Below are positions 30,628-41,499 of a stretch of 64,000 nt of DNA, in pieces. Origin of the DNA: Diploptera punctata (taxonomy: Eukaryota > Arthropoda > Insecta > Blattodea > Blaberidae); the NCBI GenBank assembly GCA_030220185.1, contig JASPKZ010003432.1, forward strand, positions 744,001-808,000, given 5' to 3'. A program made the position numbers and the translations under genes. The notes below the pieces were generated by a model. The model saw only the letters and a list, made by a program, of their open reading frames with translations, was not told the DNA's origin and did no database searches. Position 1 is the stretch's first letter. Every line of letters starts with the position of its first letter.

Positions 30628-30715
30628 ATCCATAGCAATTCTGCCCTAGAGCAGGTCTTTCACTGCAATCATAGTATTTTCATGCTATGCTCTGGAGCTT
30701 TACTAGGGAATTATG
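30628..30715 (-). mobile_element. SINE-E 3'-end fragment
   Basis: CCATCCATAGCAATTCTGCC, AGCAGGTCTTTCACTGCAAT and TTTACTAGGGAATTAT are the reversed terminal 88 bp. Confidence 0.8.
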
Positions 30716-30719
30716 TATA

Positions 30720-30950
30720 TTGTATTATTTTAATTTTATTATATTCCATGTTTTACTAGTATTAGCTAGTATTAAGATCACATCACTATTGTCTTTCATT
30801 TTGTCTGTATTTTAATACTATTCTAAAATTGTAATAAATATGTAATTTTTGTATAATTTTACTATTCGCTGGTTGAATGGAAGAGATGGCCTTAACTCTG
30901 CGAGCTAAAATAAATTATTATTATTATATAATATGCATTAATAATTATAT
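30720..30950 (+). mobile_element. LINE 3' UTR related to 5485-5774
   Basis: ATTAGCTAGTATTA.GATCAC, GTAATTTTTGTATAATT, TTGAATGGAAGAGATGGCC and AAAATAAATTATTATTATT repeat the segments of the copy at 5485. Confidence 0.65.
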
Positions 30951-30954
30951 ATAA

Positions 30955-31290
30955 TATAATGTACAGAACGAAGAAAACTATATTTCAAGTTCTGTTACAA
31001 AGCATTTTATTATATGGGTCCCAAACCTGGACAGTAAGTCGAAAACTAGCCAATAAGCTGTTACCAGTAGAAATGAATTTTTGGAGGCGATTGACAAGAA
31101 TTTCAAGAAGGAATAAGGTCAGAAGCAGCACATTTAAGGGAAATTATGCAAGTTGAAAAAAAAAATGTTGGAAAAAAATAGAATAAAAACGTTTGTAATG
31201 GTATGGACATCTCGTAAGAATGGAAGAAGAGATAATACCAAAGAAGATCCTAATTGGAAACATCACTTTGGGTTGAAGGATAAAAACTGT
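30955..31290 (+). mobile_element. LINE-B family fragment, RT C-terminal region
   Basis: The open frame reads VLLQSILLYGSQTWTVSRKL, LLPVEMNFWRRLTRISRR and NKVRSS. It then shifts to a KNGRRDNTK/NWK-type tail with HHFGLKDKNCIVKYS. It is the last 110 codons of a LINE polyprotein, 5'-truncated, with one frameshift around 31150. Confidence 0.8.
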
Positions 31291-31424
31291 ATTGTGAAAT
31301 ATTCCTAATTAAAAAAAAATATTATTATTATTATTATTTACTATTCTACGCCTCTTCTCTATTCGAATCCAGAGTTCTTCAGTTCTTATCTCCCAATGAA
31401 TTGCTATTTTTTGTGTATATTTAT

Positions 31425-31500
31425 CGCGCTAGCTCAGGTGGTAGCATGCTTGCCTCTTGAATAATAGATAAGGGCACGATTCTCGTCGGAGTTGGAAAAT
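31425..31500 (+). mobile_element. tRNA-like SINE head (family H-like)
   Basis: CGCGCTAGCTCAGGTGGTAG (A-box) and ACGATTCTCGTC (weak B-box). No body recognised. Confidence 0.45.
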
Positions 31501-31505
31501 GTTCA

Positions 31506-31680
31506 ATCATAATCATCATCATTGGCATTACCGGTCTTTAAGCCTTGCCTTAGTCTCCGTCTTGACAACCGCCCAATTATTCTCATCCGAAGCCTTCAGT
31601 CTCCACATTTTTATGCCTGCCTTTGCATTCTTAAGATCAGTCCGAACATCATCAAACCAAAATTTTTAATTTCGAGAGTA
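31506..31680 (-). mobile_element. LINE tail fragment ending in (GAT)n
   Basis: The minus strand reads WFDDVRTDLKNAKAGIKMWR, then LKASDENNWAVVKTETKARL and a stop, followed by GATGATGATT. This looks like the C-terminus of a LINE endonuclease-RT protein, and the frame is intact over 55 codons. Confidence 0.5.
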
Positions 31681-31989
31681 AATGGGATGATGGAGTATAT
31701 TTTTTAATCATTAGATGGTTTACAGTTATTATTTGTCAGTGAAAAAAAAAAAAAAACAGAACTGGACTACATGAAATGAAATGTCATTGTTCTTAAAATC
31801 TATTATAGACATAAATACTCCATATTATGGTACTATACTATGATATAAAAAAAAACAAGAAGTTTTAGAGTGGGTACCCATCAAAAGAGTTACATAATTC
31901 AACATAAAGTAATGTTAGTAGCCTGTATTTATTTCGTAAAATATATTTAATTAACTGAAATGTATTTCAGTATATAAGTAAAAATAAAG

Positions 31990-32135
31990 TGATCCATTAG
32001 GGCTTAGGTGATCCTTGGTTAGAGGGGGTTAAGGATTCCACTTTTCTAGATAATCGACACGAAAAGTCAACCGAATCGTCAGCCCTGCGTGACGGCAGCC
32101 TTCAACCCCAGAACACCTAAGTACTGTTTTCAGTT
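31990..32135 (-). mobile_element. SINE-A middle fragment, degraded
   Basis: TTCTAGATAATCGACACGA, GTCAGCCCTGCGTGACGGC and CCCAGAACA.CTA match SINE-A reversed. Confidence 0.7.
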
Positions 32136-32329
32136 AGAGGAGTATACCATATTTTTTTAAATAAGATACACTCACAATAATAGGCTACTATTTGAGAATA
32201 TATTTATTTTATATTGGCAACATTGTTGTATGCATTTAGCTTTCTGGTAATACTCTGGGATCTAAACGCTGACCTGTACTTACATCAAACTCTTGATGCA
32301 AATACGGGACAAGTGCCGGCCATTATGTA

Positions 32330-32550
32330 TAAATGTAAAAGGATAAATAAATTATGCAAGTTGGAAAAAAAAAAAAAAAAAACATATGGAAGAAGTGGAA
32401 GAGGCAGGCCTTGAAAACGATGGATGGAGTGAAGAGAAGTATGGAAACTAGATACTTAAGGGAAGAACATGCTTTAGACAGGAACCTCTGGCGACAAATC
32501 ACTTTGGGTTCAAGGAGAAACACTGTATTGTGGAATATTCCTATATAAAA
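32330..32550 (+). mobile_element. LINE tail fragment with internal A run
   Basis: TYGRSGRGRP, then after a shift KRWMEctKRS-like residues, LREEHALDRNLWRQITLGSR and RNTVLWNIPI with a stop. The last 20 residues resemble the ending of the copy at 30955-31290. Confidence 0.6.
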
Positions 32551-32559
32551 ACAAATAAA

Positions 32560-33900
32560 TAAATTCACTATACGTTGTTGGACTACAGTATGTCTTTTTT
32601 TGTGATACGTCATTTATAACTTGTAAACTAGATGATAAGTAAACAAACATCCCTATATCTATATATGAACCTCATCTTTCTAGTTTTTAACGATTCAGTA
32701 GTGATGCTAGATCCAATAGTTTGTACGTAAATAAATGATTGGAAATTTATCAGCCCGCTTATCCATAGCGTACATTAGTACCCTACCTTTCTACACAACA
32801 TTGTTTAAAGGTAGATTTAAAGAGTTGGAGGTGTGATAAGGTAAGTACTGGAGAATAGATGATTATTGCGCTGTAGGAAAGCGGTCATTTCTGAAACCAT
32901 GAAGGAAAAGGATCATGTCTACCAACCTATTTATTTCTTGCGTGTTCATTCCATATATAAAATACTTTATTTTCAAGTAGGACTAAATAACCTTCCATAT
33001 TTCAATGCGAAGCAATCTAATCTCGAGACAAGATAGGTTTAATCGCATTAAAACAAGTTTACATTGTTTTATTTCCAAACGCTTCAACCACACAGATACC
33101 TTTCTACATCTCAAATCAAAATATCTTTACACAGAATTGGCAAAACATTATTTAGCAGATAGAACTACGACTAAATATCAGTAATGTATAATACGTTGTC
33201 ACTAACTGTTTAGCCCTTTCAGAACAAATTTTTTATTAAAAAAACTTTTATTTTATGTATAAAAAATAATCTTCAGAATACAGCTTTCAAATCTTTAAAA
33301 TCGAAAGTTTTATCTGTCCACGAATAAAATTCATGGCATTTTTTGTGATAACCACATAAACAAATTTGATTAGAAAGAAACTGACTTAACACAAATTTAT
33401 GCACTAAGACAGCAACTACTACCAGCCTTATCACCTTGTTATCAGAACTTCTGAGTACAGTTTATGACATCCCGGATTCTATTCTCGGTCGGTTTAAAAA
33501 AAATTACTTTATGGAATATATATATTACTTTTAACATTCTACTATAATGTTTTAATTAGTATAGTATTAATAATAATGATGATTAAATTATATATATACA
33601 TAGTAACATAGGATTTTTTCATTATACAGTAGGGAATTATTCCTGTGGTACCCATGGTCTGGAATTTAGGCTAAGTTTATGTTTAAGGAATCTCCTGGTG
33701 CTTCGTTATCATTTATCACCGATCATATCAGAATAAGGTAACTCTGTCTTCCAGATGTCCCAACCTCAAAAACGGGTTACAATTCCGCCAATGCCAGAAA
33801 TGTCGTAAGACAACCTAGTGGCATTCGACAATCAATGAATAAATCACCAGATACAATTGGCTTATAAACATGTTTGCTTAAAAAATACATTTAGCAATTA
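32560..33900. other. unassigned AT-rich sequence
   Basis: No shared repeat or credible frame seen in 1.3 kb. A B-box-like CGGTCGGTTTAAA occurs near 33486 without an A-box. Confidence 0.4.
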
Positions 33901-33904
33901 TTTC

Positions 33905-34050
33905 GGTTTCAGTGGTTATAATACTCGCTTGTGGTTCGCGGGTTCAAACTTCAGGAATCGGCGGGCACAAAAATCCTGAGTATAACACTACGGAAGTGAA
34001 GTAATGCCATGAGTACCGTGTCGTACATTTACAGCACATATGAAATGTAC
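33905..34050 (+). mobile_element. tRNA-like SINE (local family I)
   Basis: GGTTTCAGTGGTTATAATAC and GGTTCGCGGGTTCAAACTTC form an A-box/B-box pair. The body has ACACTACGGAAGTGAAGTAA and GTACCGTGTCGTACATTTAC. Only copy noticed in the window. Confidence 0.5.
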
Positions 34051-34054
34051 AGGG

Positions 34055-34875
34055 AAAGAACAAGATAAGTCACTTTTCCTTGAAAGCTAGAAAAAATGTT
34101 CTTAATTATACAATATCCATACTTCCTTAGCTGTTAGCCAGACTTGTAGGCAAATAAACCCACGACTGAACTGTATCTTTTACTGTTTCACACATCTAAA
34201 CTGTAGTGCCCCATGGAGAGATTATGACACTTCAAAGTCAATTTTGACAAAAAAGTGACCTAACCTGTTATTATCCCTGGATCCTACATGAGATAATTCA
34301 AACCTAAAATAAGAGGACTCTGATAAATATTTTTCGGCCCTCTGACGACCACCTTGGCTACGAAACTAACATAGAAATAGTTGAAGAACTTAAAATAACT
34401 CCACTTTTGACAAAAGTATAAAACAATAACTCTAAATGGCTAGAACATGTGGACAGAATCCTAAATATTAATATAAAAAGACTATGAGGTCATCCCACAT
34501 AAAGACTAGGCCAATTGACCATAGTTTAGGCTCTCAGATATCTGTGATTCAAACTTCAAAATATGTTTTATTCTCGAATCATTATCTGCAGACTTATTAT
34601 TTTTTCATTATTAATTTTTTAATTTTTAATTAAGGATTAATTTGTAGACAGAAAATCAAATTTGGAACTTTTTCCCATGTACCAACATAGCCTAATTCCT
34701 CATTATTCATAATGATACAAATAACGAAATAAATAGTATAGTTTGCCATCCATAAATAAAAATGCATATATTTTACTGACGAAAATAAAACATTCTGTAA
34801 CTAAATATATTATCTGGAAGGTTTAATCCCAAAAGTGTTAGACCTGAACTAGTCTAGTTTATAACAGTACATCCT
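34055..34875. other. unassigned sequence
   Basis: Near 34190-34250 the segment ACTGTAGTGCCCCATGGAGA resembles 44500-44530 (TTGTAGTACTTTCCACGGGG), so an uncharacterised repeat may be present. Otherwise nothing is recognised. Confidence 0.35.
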
Positions 34876-34879
34876 CAGG

Positions 34880-35165
34880 TGAGGATATGAGTGTTCTCTA
34901 GCGGGAATTTCTTAACCAAGCTGATTTAGTTACACTTATTTCCCTACAGACATGTAGTTGGCACATCGCCTTAAAGAGGTATCTAGTAGATAACTAAGAC
35001 ATCAGTTAGATGGGAAATGGGCGATACATTTTTTCATAGAGGCACTAATTTAGGCTTGATGTATTTTTACAAGCCCAAAAATCTCCTCAGCCAGTTAGAT
35101 TTTCTAATCCTATAAATTCATCGAACACAGCCTGATTGAACCCACGTCCTATTGGTAAAGGCAAG
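34880..35165 (-). mobile_element. SINE-C copy, degraded
   Basis: TTAACCAAGCTGATTTAGTT, GGCACATCGCCTTAAAGAGG, AGGCACTAATTTAGGCTTGA and CATCGAACACAGCCTGATTG follow SINE-C reversed. The B-box has decayed. Confidence 0.7.
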
Positions 35166-35169
35166 AAAA

Positions 35170-35750
35170 TTAATACCTATACCTTCGAATCCTATAAACC
35201 ATTCGTCATTTTTCCTAACGAAAATATAGTATCAACAATTTTCTAACCAAATACCCTTGTGGTTTCAAACTAAGGATTTCCCCTTCATGTAGAATTACCA
35301 CTTCAACTACAATGTAGTTCTATCTTCTTTTATACGTATTATACAAATACAAAATTTGTCTCAGTATTATCTACTTTCTATTGTTTTATTTCTATCTTGT
35401 CAAGTATACCTTGTCATTTTACACAAATCATATTCGGGTAAGTTCATTAAATTAACAAAAATATGTGTTGCAAACAAGTAAATTAATAACATTTTATGCA
35501 ACCCTTAATACTGCTAAACAGAAAAGCATCATGCGTAATATAAACTAGTAATATATTGATAACCGACAACCATTTTTATGAAGTTATTGATCTCTCGTGA
35601 CACATTGTATGTAAATGTTTTAAAATTAATTTTTTATGATATTGATTTATGTTGGGGTTCCATTTCCTCAAAATGTTTCATCTGATATAGGCTACTATAT
35701 TCGTATACCAATGTTAAGTTTACTTGTAGCTTCATGACATAAGTTTCATT
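35170..35750. other. unassigned AT-rich sequence
   Basis: Nothing recognised. Confidence 0.4.
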
Positions 35751-35754
35751 GCGG

Positions 35755-35830
35755 TTAGAGGTAATGTCATTATAGCGAGCCTGTGTTTGTTCCCCGGTTG
35801 GGACAAGTTTAATGGATGAGGATATTTCCC
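35755..35830 (+). mobile_element. possible SINE-E head
   Basis: GAGCCTGTGTTTGTTCCCCG and GGTTGGGACAAGTTT resemble the head of SINE-E, but most landmarks are lost. Confidence 0.35.
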
Positions 35831-35834
35831 ATCT

Positions 35835-36200
35835 ATAATATAAATGTCACGAAACGTTAAGATTCACGTTCTCTCTGGCATCATAATTATCCATAACATA
35901 TCCGTCGTGATTAAAAAACAAGCATACACAACAGAAACATATAGGCTAGAAGTGCAGAAGTGCGCAAAGAGCTCGCGGGTGACCTTCACTACGTGCTGTG
36001 CATTGTCACTCCCTACCTGTTCATCTTAATATCACCAAGTAAAAGTACATGAAATAATTAATTACTTGTAATGACATAGAAATAAGTAGGTCCAGTGTGG
36101 TATCCGAATTATAATCATATTACAAATATAATTAATCCATCTCGAAAGATATTGGTCCTAATAACAAAGTAATAATTCCTATAACTAAATAGTTCTACTT
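35835..36200. other. unassigned sequence
   Basis: Nothing recognised. Confidence 0.4.
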
Positions 36201-36204
36201 TACT

Positions 36205-36377
36205 TTCTATCTAGTTATTCGAGGTTGAGAACACCAGCTATAACGGCTGGGGGACCTGTCATGTTAACCACGTGTCACCGCTACACTGGCTCGATGATCG
36301 TCTACCTCTGTGATTAACACATGTGGATGTCAGGCTGGTAGGCCAAGGGCCTTCTAGGCCTGTCACGCTTGGAGTTT
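36205..36377 (+). mobile_element. SINE-B 3' half
   Basis: GGTTGAGAACACCAGCTATA, ACGGCTGGGGGACCTGTC, GATTAACACATGTGGATGTC and TTCTAGGCCTGTCACGCTTG, then GGAG and a T run, match SINE-B. Confidence 0.85.
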
Positions 36378-36472
36378 TTTATTTACTTATTATTCCATGC
36401 GTTATAAGCACTTGTTGACGCTTGGATTTCTTACATTCTACAATGTCAACAATTTGGGACCTTAAGTTATCT

Positions 36473-36807
36473 CTCCGTGGCGTGACAGGCTTAGAGGCCC
36501 TTGGCCTACCAGCCGCTGCTGGCCTACAATCCGCGTGTTTCAATCACAGAGGTAGACGATCATCTAGCCAGTGTAGGGGTGACACGTGATCAGCATGTTG
36601 GGTCCCCCAGTCGTTACAGCTGGTCTTCTCAACCTCGAGTCGCTACTTATTGTAGCTATCCAAATGCCTCATGATGCTGGGTGGGCACCTGTCCCATGCC
36701 TAAATTCCATGAAAAAATGTCTTCCCCCATGGAGACCCGAACCAGCGCAAGTCCCGTAGCTCTGCGCCAAGGCTTCTTGCCTTAACCACTCCGCTATGGC
36801 GCGGGAC
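36473..36807 (-). mobile_element. SINE-B full-length copy
   Basis: TGACAGGCTTAGAGGCCCTT to CCGCTATGGCGCGGGAC gives a complete reversed SINE-B of 335 bp, head intact. It faces the plus-strand half-copy at 36205, so the two form a tail-to-tail pair about 95 bp apart. Confidence 0.9.
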
Positions 36808-36839
36808 AACGTAATGATAACTGTAAATGTTTGATGATG

Positions 36840-36900
36840 GGTCTAGTCCCGAAAGGCCTATAGTTAATTCATATTTTTAAAAGTTGAGGAGACAGACTTA
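36840..36900 (-). repeat. partial relative of the 3121-3363 foldback element
   Basis: GTCCCGAAAGGCCTATAGTT and GTTGAGGAGACAGACTTA are the reverse complement of 3165-3216 with an altered middle. Confidence 0.65.
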
Positions 36901-36904
36901 TTTG

Positions 36905-37310
36905 ACCTTGATGGCAAAGCGTTTATAAATATGATTAAAATAGTTCAACCGGGTATCCGGAAATGCATTTATAAATGTTATAAATGTAATTAAGCTGTTC
37001 ATGATGCTTATAAACAAATTTATATTAACAGTTTTAAAAATCATAGTTAAAAAAATCAAGATAGGTCTATCCATATAAAAAGTAGTACTTTCATCCGTCT
37101 TACCAACAGAACGATCGATTAGACTACCTTTTTTAAAAGAACATGATAATAAAACATATATTTTTAAATAGGTTTTATTAAACACAATGTGTACATTTTG
37201 AGTTTTCACCAGTCCTTTGTGATGAGAGGCTGAGATCTGCGTTTGCATTTCATATATAAAAATACATTAAATATGTCGCATACAAGAATGAACACGAAGA
37301 AAGAACAAAC
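36905..37310. other. unassigned AT-rich sequence
   Basis: The 116-codon minus-strand frame at 36898-37248 is isoleucine/phenylalanine/asparagine-rich, as expected of AT-rich DNA. I do not consider it coding. Confidence 0.4.
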
Positions 37311-37314
37311 ATTT

Positions 37315-38195
37315 CCGTCACGTAGGAATTGAGAAAACTAAGAAAATTCCTCAGCAAGTCGAATTTATAGCCAGCTCTTGCTGGTTTACAAACTATGTAT
37401 TTCTCTTGTTAAATTAAAGAAACTCGATTTCTGATACCAAGTTACTTAAACGTCTTGGAATGCAGTGAAAAGAAAGCATGTATAACCGTTATTATCAAGT
37501 GCATATTTTTAACGAATTATACGCATATACATTTAAATAATTTCATAGATTCATTTTTTCAATGTATTTATTAAAACTATTAAATAAATTAAATCAGTGT
37601 ATCTTCAGATACATTGTCAATTTAGTGTTCAGTTTAATTGTATGGCATATAAATCGATTAAGTGAACATGCTGGTTTCAGGTAAACCCCTATTTCTAATA
37701 GTCGGATTTTACTGATTTTATGAAAATACCTTCGTCTTATTTTAGTACCATATTAAAAAATCGTGAGCACTACACTATAGCCACCGTATGTCCGGCTCCG
37801 AAGTTTAGGTTATACGAGGGGTAAAGGGAGAAACTCGTCCTCTACTGCCAATAAGGAAATAGTTGAGTGGGAGTAGATAACTGTCACAACCAATCACTGC
37901 TCTTGACGCAGCTATAGCGCGCTAATAAGGTTTGAAATTGCTGAGATGTTGTCGGCTGTATGCCTGCTAACCGCATACATAAAACGACCCCAGCCACTAA
38001 ATATCAATATCGGCAAAACGTCATGGTCGGAGAAACAGTGGCTGGGTTATATAGCTATTTTTAAATTAGGTGAACTCCTATACCTAAAGATCCAATTTAG
38101 CTGGTTAATGAACTCGACTTTACTTTTTTAATTTGACTGTTATATATTAGGTTTGGTTCTGATAAAACAAAAGTTTCGGCCGCTCAAGCATTAAC
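37315..38195 (+). repeat. R-Y repeat with associated flanking repeat, interrupted
   Basis: CCGTCACGTAGGAATTGAGA and the following 50 bp recur at 43620, and 37440-37640 resembles 54330-54510. R-Y monomers start at 37673 (GTTTCAGGTAAACCCC) and, after an unrelated block, at about 38083 (AGATCCAATTTAGCTGGTTA) to the GCCGCTCAAGCA at 38178. The intervening block (37790-38060) has higher GC and no recognised content. Confidence 0.5.
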
Positions 38196-38233
38196 ACTTC
38201 TAACACACGTTACATATAGGGCCTATAGGCCTA

Positions 38234-38257
38234 TGCATATATATATATATATATATG
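38234..38257 (+). repeat. (TA)n microsatellite
   Basis: Twelve TA units beside a LINE tail. Confidence 0.95.
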
Positions 38258-38456
38258 ATACCAACAAGAATGGAAAAATCATCTGAGAAGAATGGCAAGA
38301 AATAGACTTCCAAAATTGGCATTCCAATATACCCCAACTGGACATAGGGACCAAGGAAGACCAAAACATCGGTGGAAAGATCAAGACCATCTTCGCTAGG
38401 TTTACCGTACAGGCCACATGGCCTAAAACGAATTTGTTCATGATGATGATGATATG
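38258..38456 (+). mobile_element. LINE-B tail fragment ending in (GAT)n
   Basis: HLRRMARNRLPKLAFQYTP, TGHRDQGRPKHRWKDQ and VYRTGHMA, then ATGATGATGATGAT. A LINE C-terminal RMA.NRLPK...GRP...W signature with one stop. Confidence 0.75.
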
Positions 38457-38506
38457 AAAAGAAAAATGAATGTTTGAGTCGGGATTTGAACTCGAGTATA
38501 TAAATT

Positions 38507-38547
<41 letters not shown>
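38457..38547 (+). mobile_element. SINE family G fragment plus (TA)n
   Basis: GAGTCGGGATTTGAACTCGA is the reversed B-box region seen at 29200-29222. A (TA)n tract at 38512-38547 replaces the rest. Confidence 0.6.
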
Positions 38548-38548
<1 letters not shown>

Positions 38549-38554
38549 CGGTGG

Positions 38555-38680
38555 TCATTTTCGGTGTCAATTAAATAGGATCAGTGTGAAGTTCTATAGT
38601 TTTTTAAAAATATTTTCATGACAACATCAATAGCTTCTTCGTTCATTAGGAATTCGCTAAAACAAGTTAATAAAAAAGGC
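38555..38680 (+). repeat. dispersed repeat R-Z
   Basis: TTTTCGGTGTCAATTAAATA, GGATCAGTGTGAAG, AAAAATATTTTCATGACAAC and TAGGAATTCGCTAAAACAAG. The best-preserved R-Z copy. Confidence 0.6.
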
Positions 38681-38843
38681 ATAATATAACAAATATAATG
38701 CAAACTAGAAAAATAACGCAATAAGAATAAAGGTAATTAACTTTTAAAACAAAACACCATGTTTGTGTACTATATAATATATACATACACACACATTTAT
38801 CCATTATTAAAATGCAATATTTACAATAAATTGTACATTACAA

Positions 38844-39145
38844 AGGGGCACGCCGTAGCGTAGTGGTTAAGGCACTGCGCTACAAGCCGTAAGGTCGAGG
38901 GTTCGAGTCCCGGTGGGATCAGGATTCTTAAACTGACCCAAACCTTCTGGCGGCACTATGGCCCTGTGGTCGACTCAGCCTATAACGGAAATGGGTACCC
39001 GGCGCTTGTTCTGGGGGTAAAGGAGGCCGTCATGCAGGGCTGACAACCCGGCTGATATCAAGTGCCGATTGTCCAGAAAAAGTGGGAGCCTTAACCTCCT
39101 ACTACCCCAAGGGCCTCTTGAGGTCTGTATTGGGATTACTTTACT
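38844..39145 (+). mobile_element. SINE-A full-length copy with 13-bp TSD
   Basis: The head GGCACGCCGTAGCGTAGTGG and GGGTTCGAGTCCCGGTGGGA carry clean A- and B-boxes. The body has TTCTGGCGGCACTATGGCCC, GCCGTCATGCAGGGCTGAC, GTCCAGAAAAAGTGGGAGCC and ends GGGATTACTTTACT. TTGTACATTACAA (38831-38843) and TTGTATATTACAA (39146-39158) form the TSD with one mismatch. Best reference copy of SINE-A in the window. Confidence 0.92.
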
Positions 39146-39159
39146 TTGTATATTACAAG

Positions 39160-39480
39160 AACGAACAGAGATTTAAAATAAGATCCAATGAACATTTAAA
39201 GATTTCATGTACGCAAGGGAAAAATCTAGCTACAAAAAACACATCAGAAGGAGAACATCCAATCGAAACAATTAACATACTACTGACAATACATAAAGAA
39301 GCTAAAATAAACATTTTAGAAGAAATCTAAATTCTAAAAGAAGACAGAAACGAAAATATACAGAATGGGTATCTATCAATTTCCTACAAACGTTCTATGC
39401 AAAATAATATACAAGAAACAACCAGAACGCTGAAGTCCAAAAGATCTAGGAAGATTTTAAAATGTTAATTAAGAAACACG
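39160..39480. other. unassigned sequence, possible coding remnant
   Basis: The plus-strand frame continuing to 39330 reads RFKIRSNEHLKISCTQ and HPIETINILLTIHKEAKINI, and a following frame KRRQKRKYTEWVSINF. It looks protein-like but I cannot assign it. It may be a LINE endonuclease or RT scrap. Confidence 0.25.
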
Positions 39481-39482
39481 TT

Positions 39483-39665
39483 TATCTACTGCTGTGGTCT
39501 AATGGTAACGTCGTTTCCTCAGACGCAGTGAGCCCGGGCTCGATCCCTGATCCGAGCAAGTTTTCTGGTTATGGACTTTATGGAAGTTTTTCCTCACCTG
39601 TAGTACCAGGAAACTGAGACCCAAACAGTCCTGAACATCATCTGTCTCTTCCAACAATCCATATT
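39483..39665 (+). mobile_element. SINE-E 5' half
   Basis: CTACTGCTGTGGTCTAATGG, GGGCTCGATCCCTGATCCG and AAGTTTTTCCTCACCTGTAG, then CCCAAACAGTCCTGAACATC, follow the SINE-E head and first body segment. Confidence 0.7.
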
Positions 39666-39954
39666 ATATTCGCCTTGTTTGGAATGAATGTTACGAGTGA
39701 ATGGTTGTTATGTCTTAAATGTAGTGTTGTCTCGGTGAAGGCCCTAGGATTGATATGATCACTCATCCAAGGAGCCCACATGTCCTTACGTTATCAAAAA
39801 AGTATTGTGTAATCTAGAGTTTAAAATTATTTCCCGGCAGGTCATATTAGTGTAGGTGCCGGATGGTGTGCGGTAAATAAAAGTACAACGAAGAACGAAG
39901 TTAAACTAACAAAAAGACAGAAAAAAATATAAATCTCTTTAATAAAGTATCTAC

Positions 39955-40660
39955 ATGGACCAACACCTAGACTGGAAAATCCAGGTGAATAATACCTGCA
40001 AGAAAGTGTTCTCAATTCTTCACTCACTAAATAGTTTTAAAAACTTCCTTCCTACAAAATTAAAACAAATACTTGTACAGACTCTTATAATGCCACACTT
40101 CGACTACTGCGACATATTACTCTCTAATCTGACAACTGATCTGACAGACTACAGCGTGCTCATAATGCGTGCATTCGATTTATATTCAATCTCCGTCGTT
40201 ATGACCACGAGTCTCCTTCATTTCAGGCCTTATTATGGCTATGCCTAAATGACAGAAGATCTTTACATTCACATACCTTACTATTCCAAATTCTGCTCAC
40301 ATATTTACCAAGAATGTTGGGAATACCATTGAAGAGATGGAAGGACCAATTCGAACTATAATGAGATCGGAACAGGCCATTGGGCTTAAATCCTTGTTGT
40401 TGATGATGATTTAACAACACGTTTTCAAAATTTATCGGCTCGTCACAACTTAGGAACAAGATTACAAGACCCATTCTTTACTTTTGATACCACAGCACAG
40501 GACATGTCTATACTCTGAATCTTACACAATATATAACTTATGACTAGAACATAGAACTCACTTCCCAGTCATGTCAGGGACTGTCAATCGCTGTCATTAT
40601 TTAAATCCAAATTAACTGATATCTTAAGTTCGACACAATGAAAATATTATTAATAAGAAT
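39955..40660 (+). mobile_element. CR1/Jockey-like LINE, C-terminal part, interrupted by another LINE tail
   Basis: The first frame reads DQHLDWKIQVNNTCKK, SFKNFLPTKLKQILVQTLIM and PHFDYCDILL. After one frameshift near 40145 come DRLQRAHNACIRFIFNLRRY and SPSFQALLWLCLNDRRSLH. At about 40310-40408 a foreign LINE-B tail intervenes. Coding then resumes with LTTRFQNLSARHNLGTRLQD, NSLPSHVRDCQSLSLFKSKL and a stop near 40640. This is the thumb and C-terminal region typical of CR1/Jockey-type reverse transcriptases; RT motifs upstream are missing. Confidence 0.85.
40310..40408 (+). mobile_element. LINE-B tail inserted in the CR1-like LINE
   Basis: GIPLKRWKDQFEL, two stops, DRNRPLGLNPCC and TGATGATGATT match the extreme 3' end of the LINE-B type whose relative forms the 60-bp array at 10981. 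Only about 100 bp inserted (extreme 5' truncation). Confidence 0.7.
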
Positions 40661-40671
40661 ATTTTAATTCA

Positions 40672-40953
40672 ACTGCTGGTCTCACATTCACATGTGTTAA
40701 TCAAAGAGGTGAACGATCATCCAGCTACAGTACAGGGGTGACACAGGTCAGCTTGTCGGGTAACCAGCTGTTATAGCTGGTTTTCTTAACCTGGAGCTGC
40801 TACGTATTGCAGCTACGCAAATTCCTCACGATGCTGGATGGGCACCGGTCGCATACTGGACGAAATACCATGAGAAAATGTATTGGCTCATGGGGACTCG
40901 GACAAGAGCAAGTCCATTAGCTCTGCCTTAAACCACTCGCTATGGGGCGGGAC
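40672..40953 (-). mobile_element. SINE-B copy
   Basis: CAACTGCTGGTCTCACATTC, GTTATAGCTGGTTTTCTTAA, CACGATGCTGGATGGGCACC and TATGGGGCGGGAC follow SINE-B reversed. The extreme 3' end is missing. Confidence 0.88.
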
Positions 40954-40964
40954 TTTTAATATTT

Positions 40965-41080
40965 CATCATCATCATCATCATCACTCCAGGGATTAGGCA
41001 ATTGCCCGTTCCGACTTCATAATGCATCAGCCCAACGTCTTCTTGGTCTTCCAACATCACGTCTTCCTCTTGCTTGATAA
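40965..41080 (-). mobile_element. LINE-B tail fragment with (GAT)n end
   Basis: The minus strand reads RDVGRPRRRWADAL, a stop, SRNGQLPNPWSDDDDDD. The aspartate run is the (GAT)n 3' end of the element. Confidence 0.75.
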
Positions 41081-41084
41081 TTTC

Positions 41085-41495
41085 TTGCTAACAATGGATA
41101 TCTCTCCTTACTCATTTCATTAAATTTAAATTCTCAATGCTGTAATGAAAACAATGAAATGGTGAAGGTGAATAATTAAAAATTAGTTTGAATTGTGAAA
41201 TATCATGAAAGGAATACAAAAAATACTACACAGCAATTGCGTCCCTAGTAATAAGAGTATTCGCCAGGAAACATAGGAGGGTAAGAGGATCGTGTATACA
41301 AACACAGACAGAAGCTGGCTGGACTTAACAAGAAGAAAGCAGCTAGATGTATTTAGTGAAGACTTGTTAATGAAAAGTGGATATAGTAAAGCTTTCTTCT
41401 CATAGCTTGTTTGCTTACAAGGTATATGGCATTCTTAATTACAAAACACTCTGTTTCACAACTATATTAACTATTTATTATAAAATAACTCAGTG
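41085..41495. other. unassigned sequence
   Basis: Nothing recognised. Confidence 0.4.
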
Positions 41496-41499
41496 TGTG

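Noticed and set aside
32323..32613. 96-codon minus-strand frame with a phenylalanine run
   Set aside because: It is antisense to a LINE tail and its internal A run.
36898..37248. 116-codon minus-strand frame as a gene
   Set aside because: Composition is that of translated AT-rich DNA, with no domain and no conserved context.
38223..38570. 115-codon minus-strand frame with YIYIY runs
   Set aside because: It is built from two (TA)n tracts and the antisense of a LINE tail.
38850..38935. Functional tRNA genes (SINE-A head; likewise 12711, 18803, 29200 and 30142)
   Set aside because: A- and B-boxes are present, but no acceptor stem closes and each continues into a SINE body with TSDs or dispersed copies.
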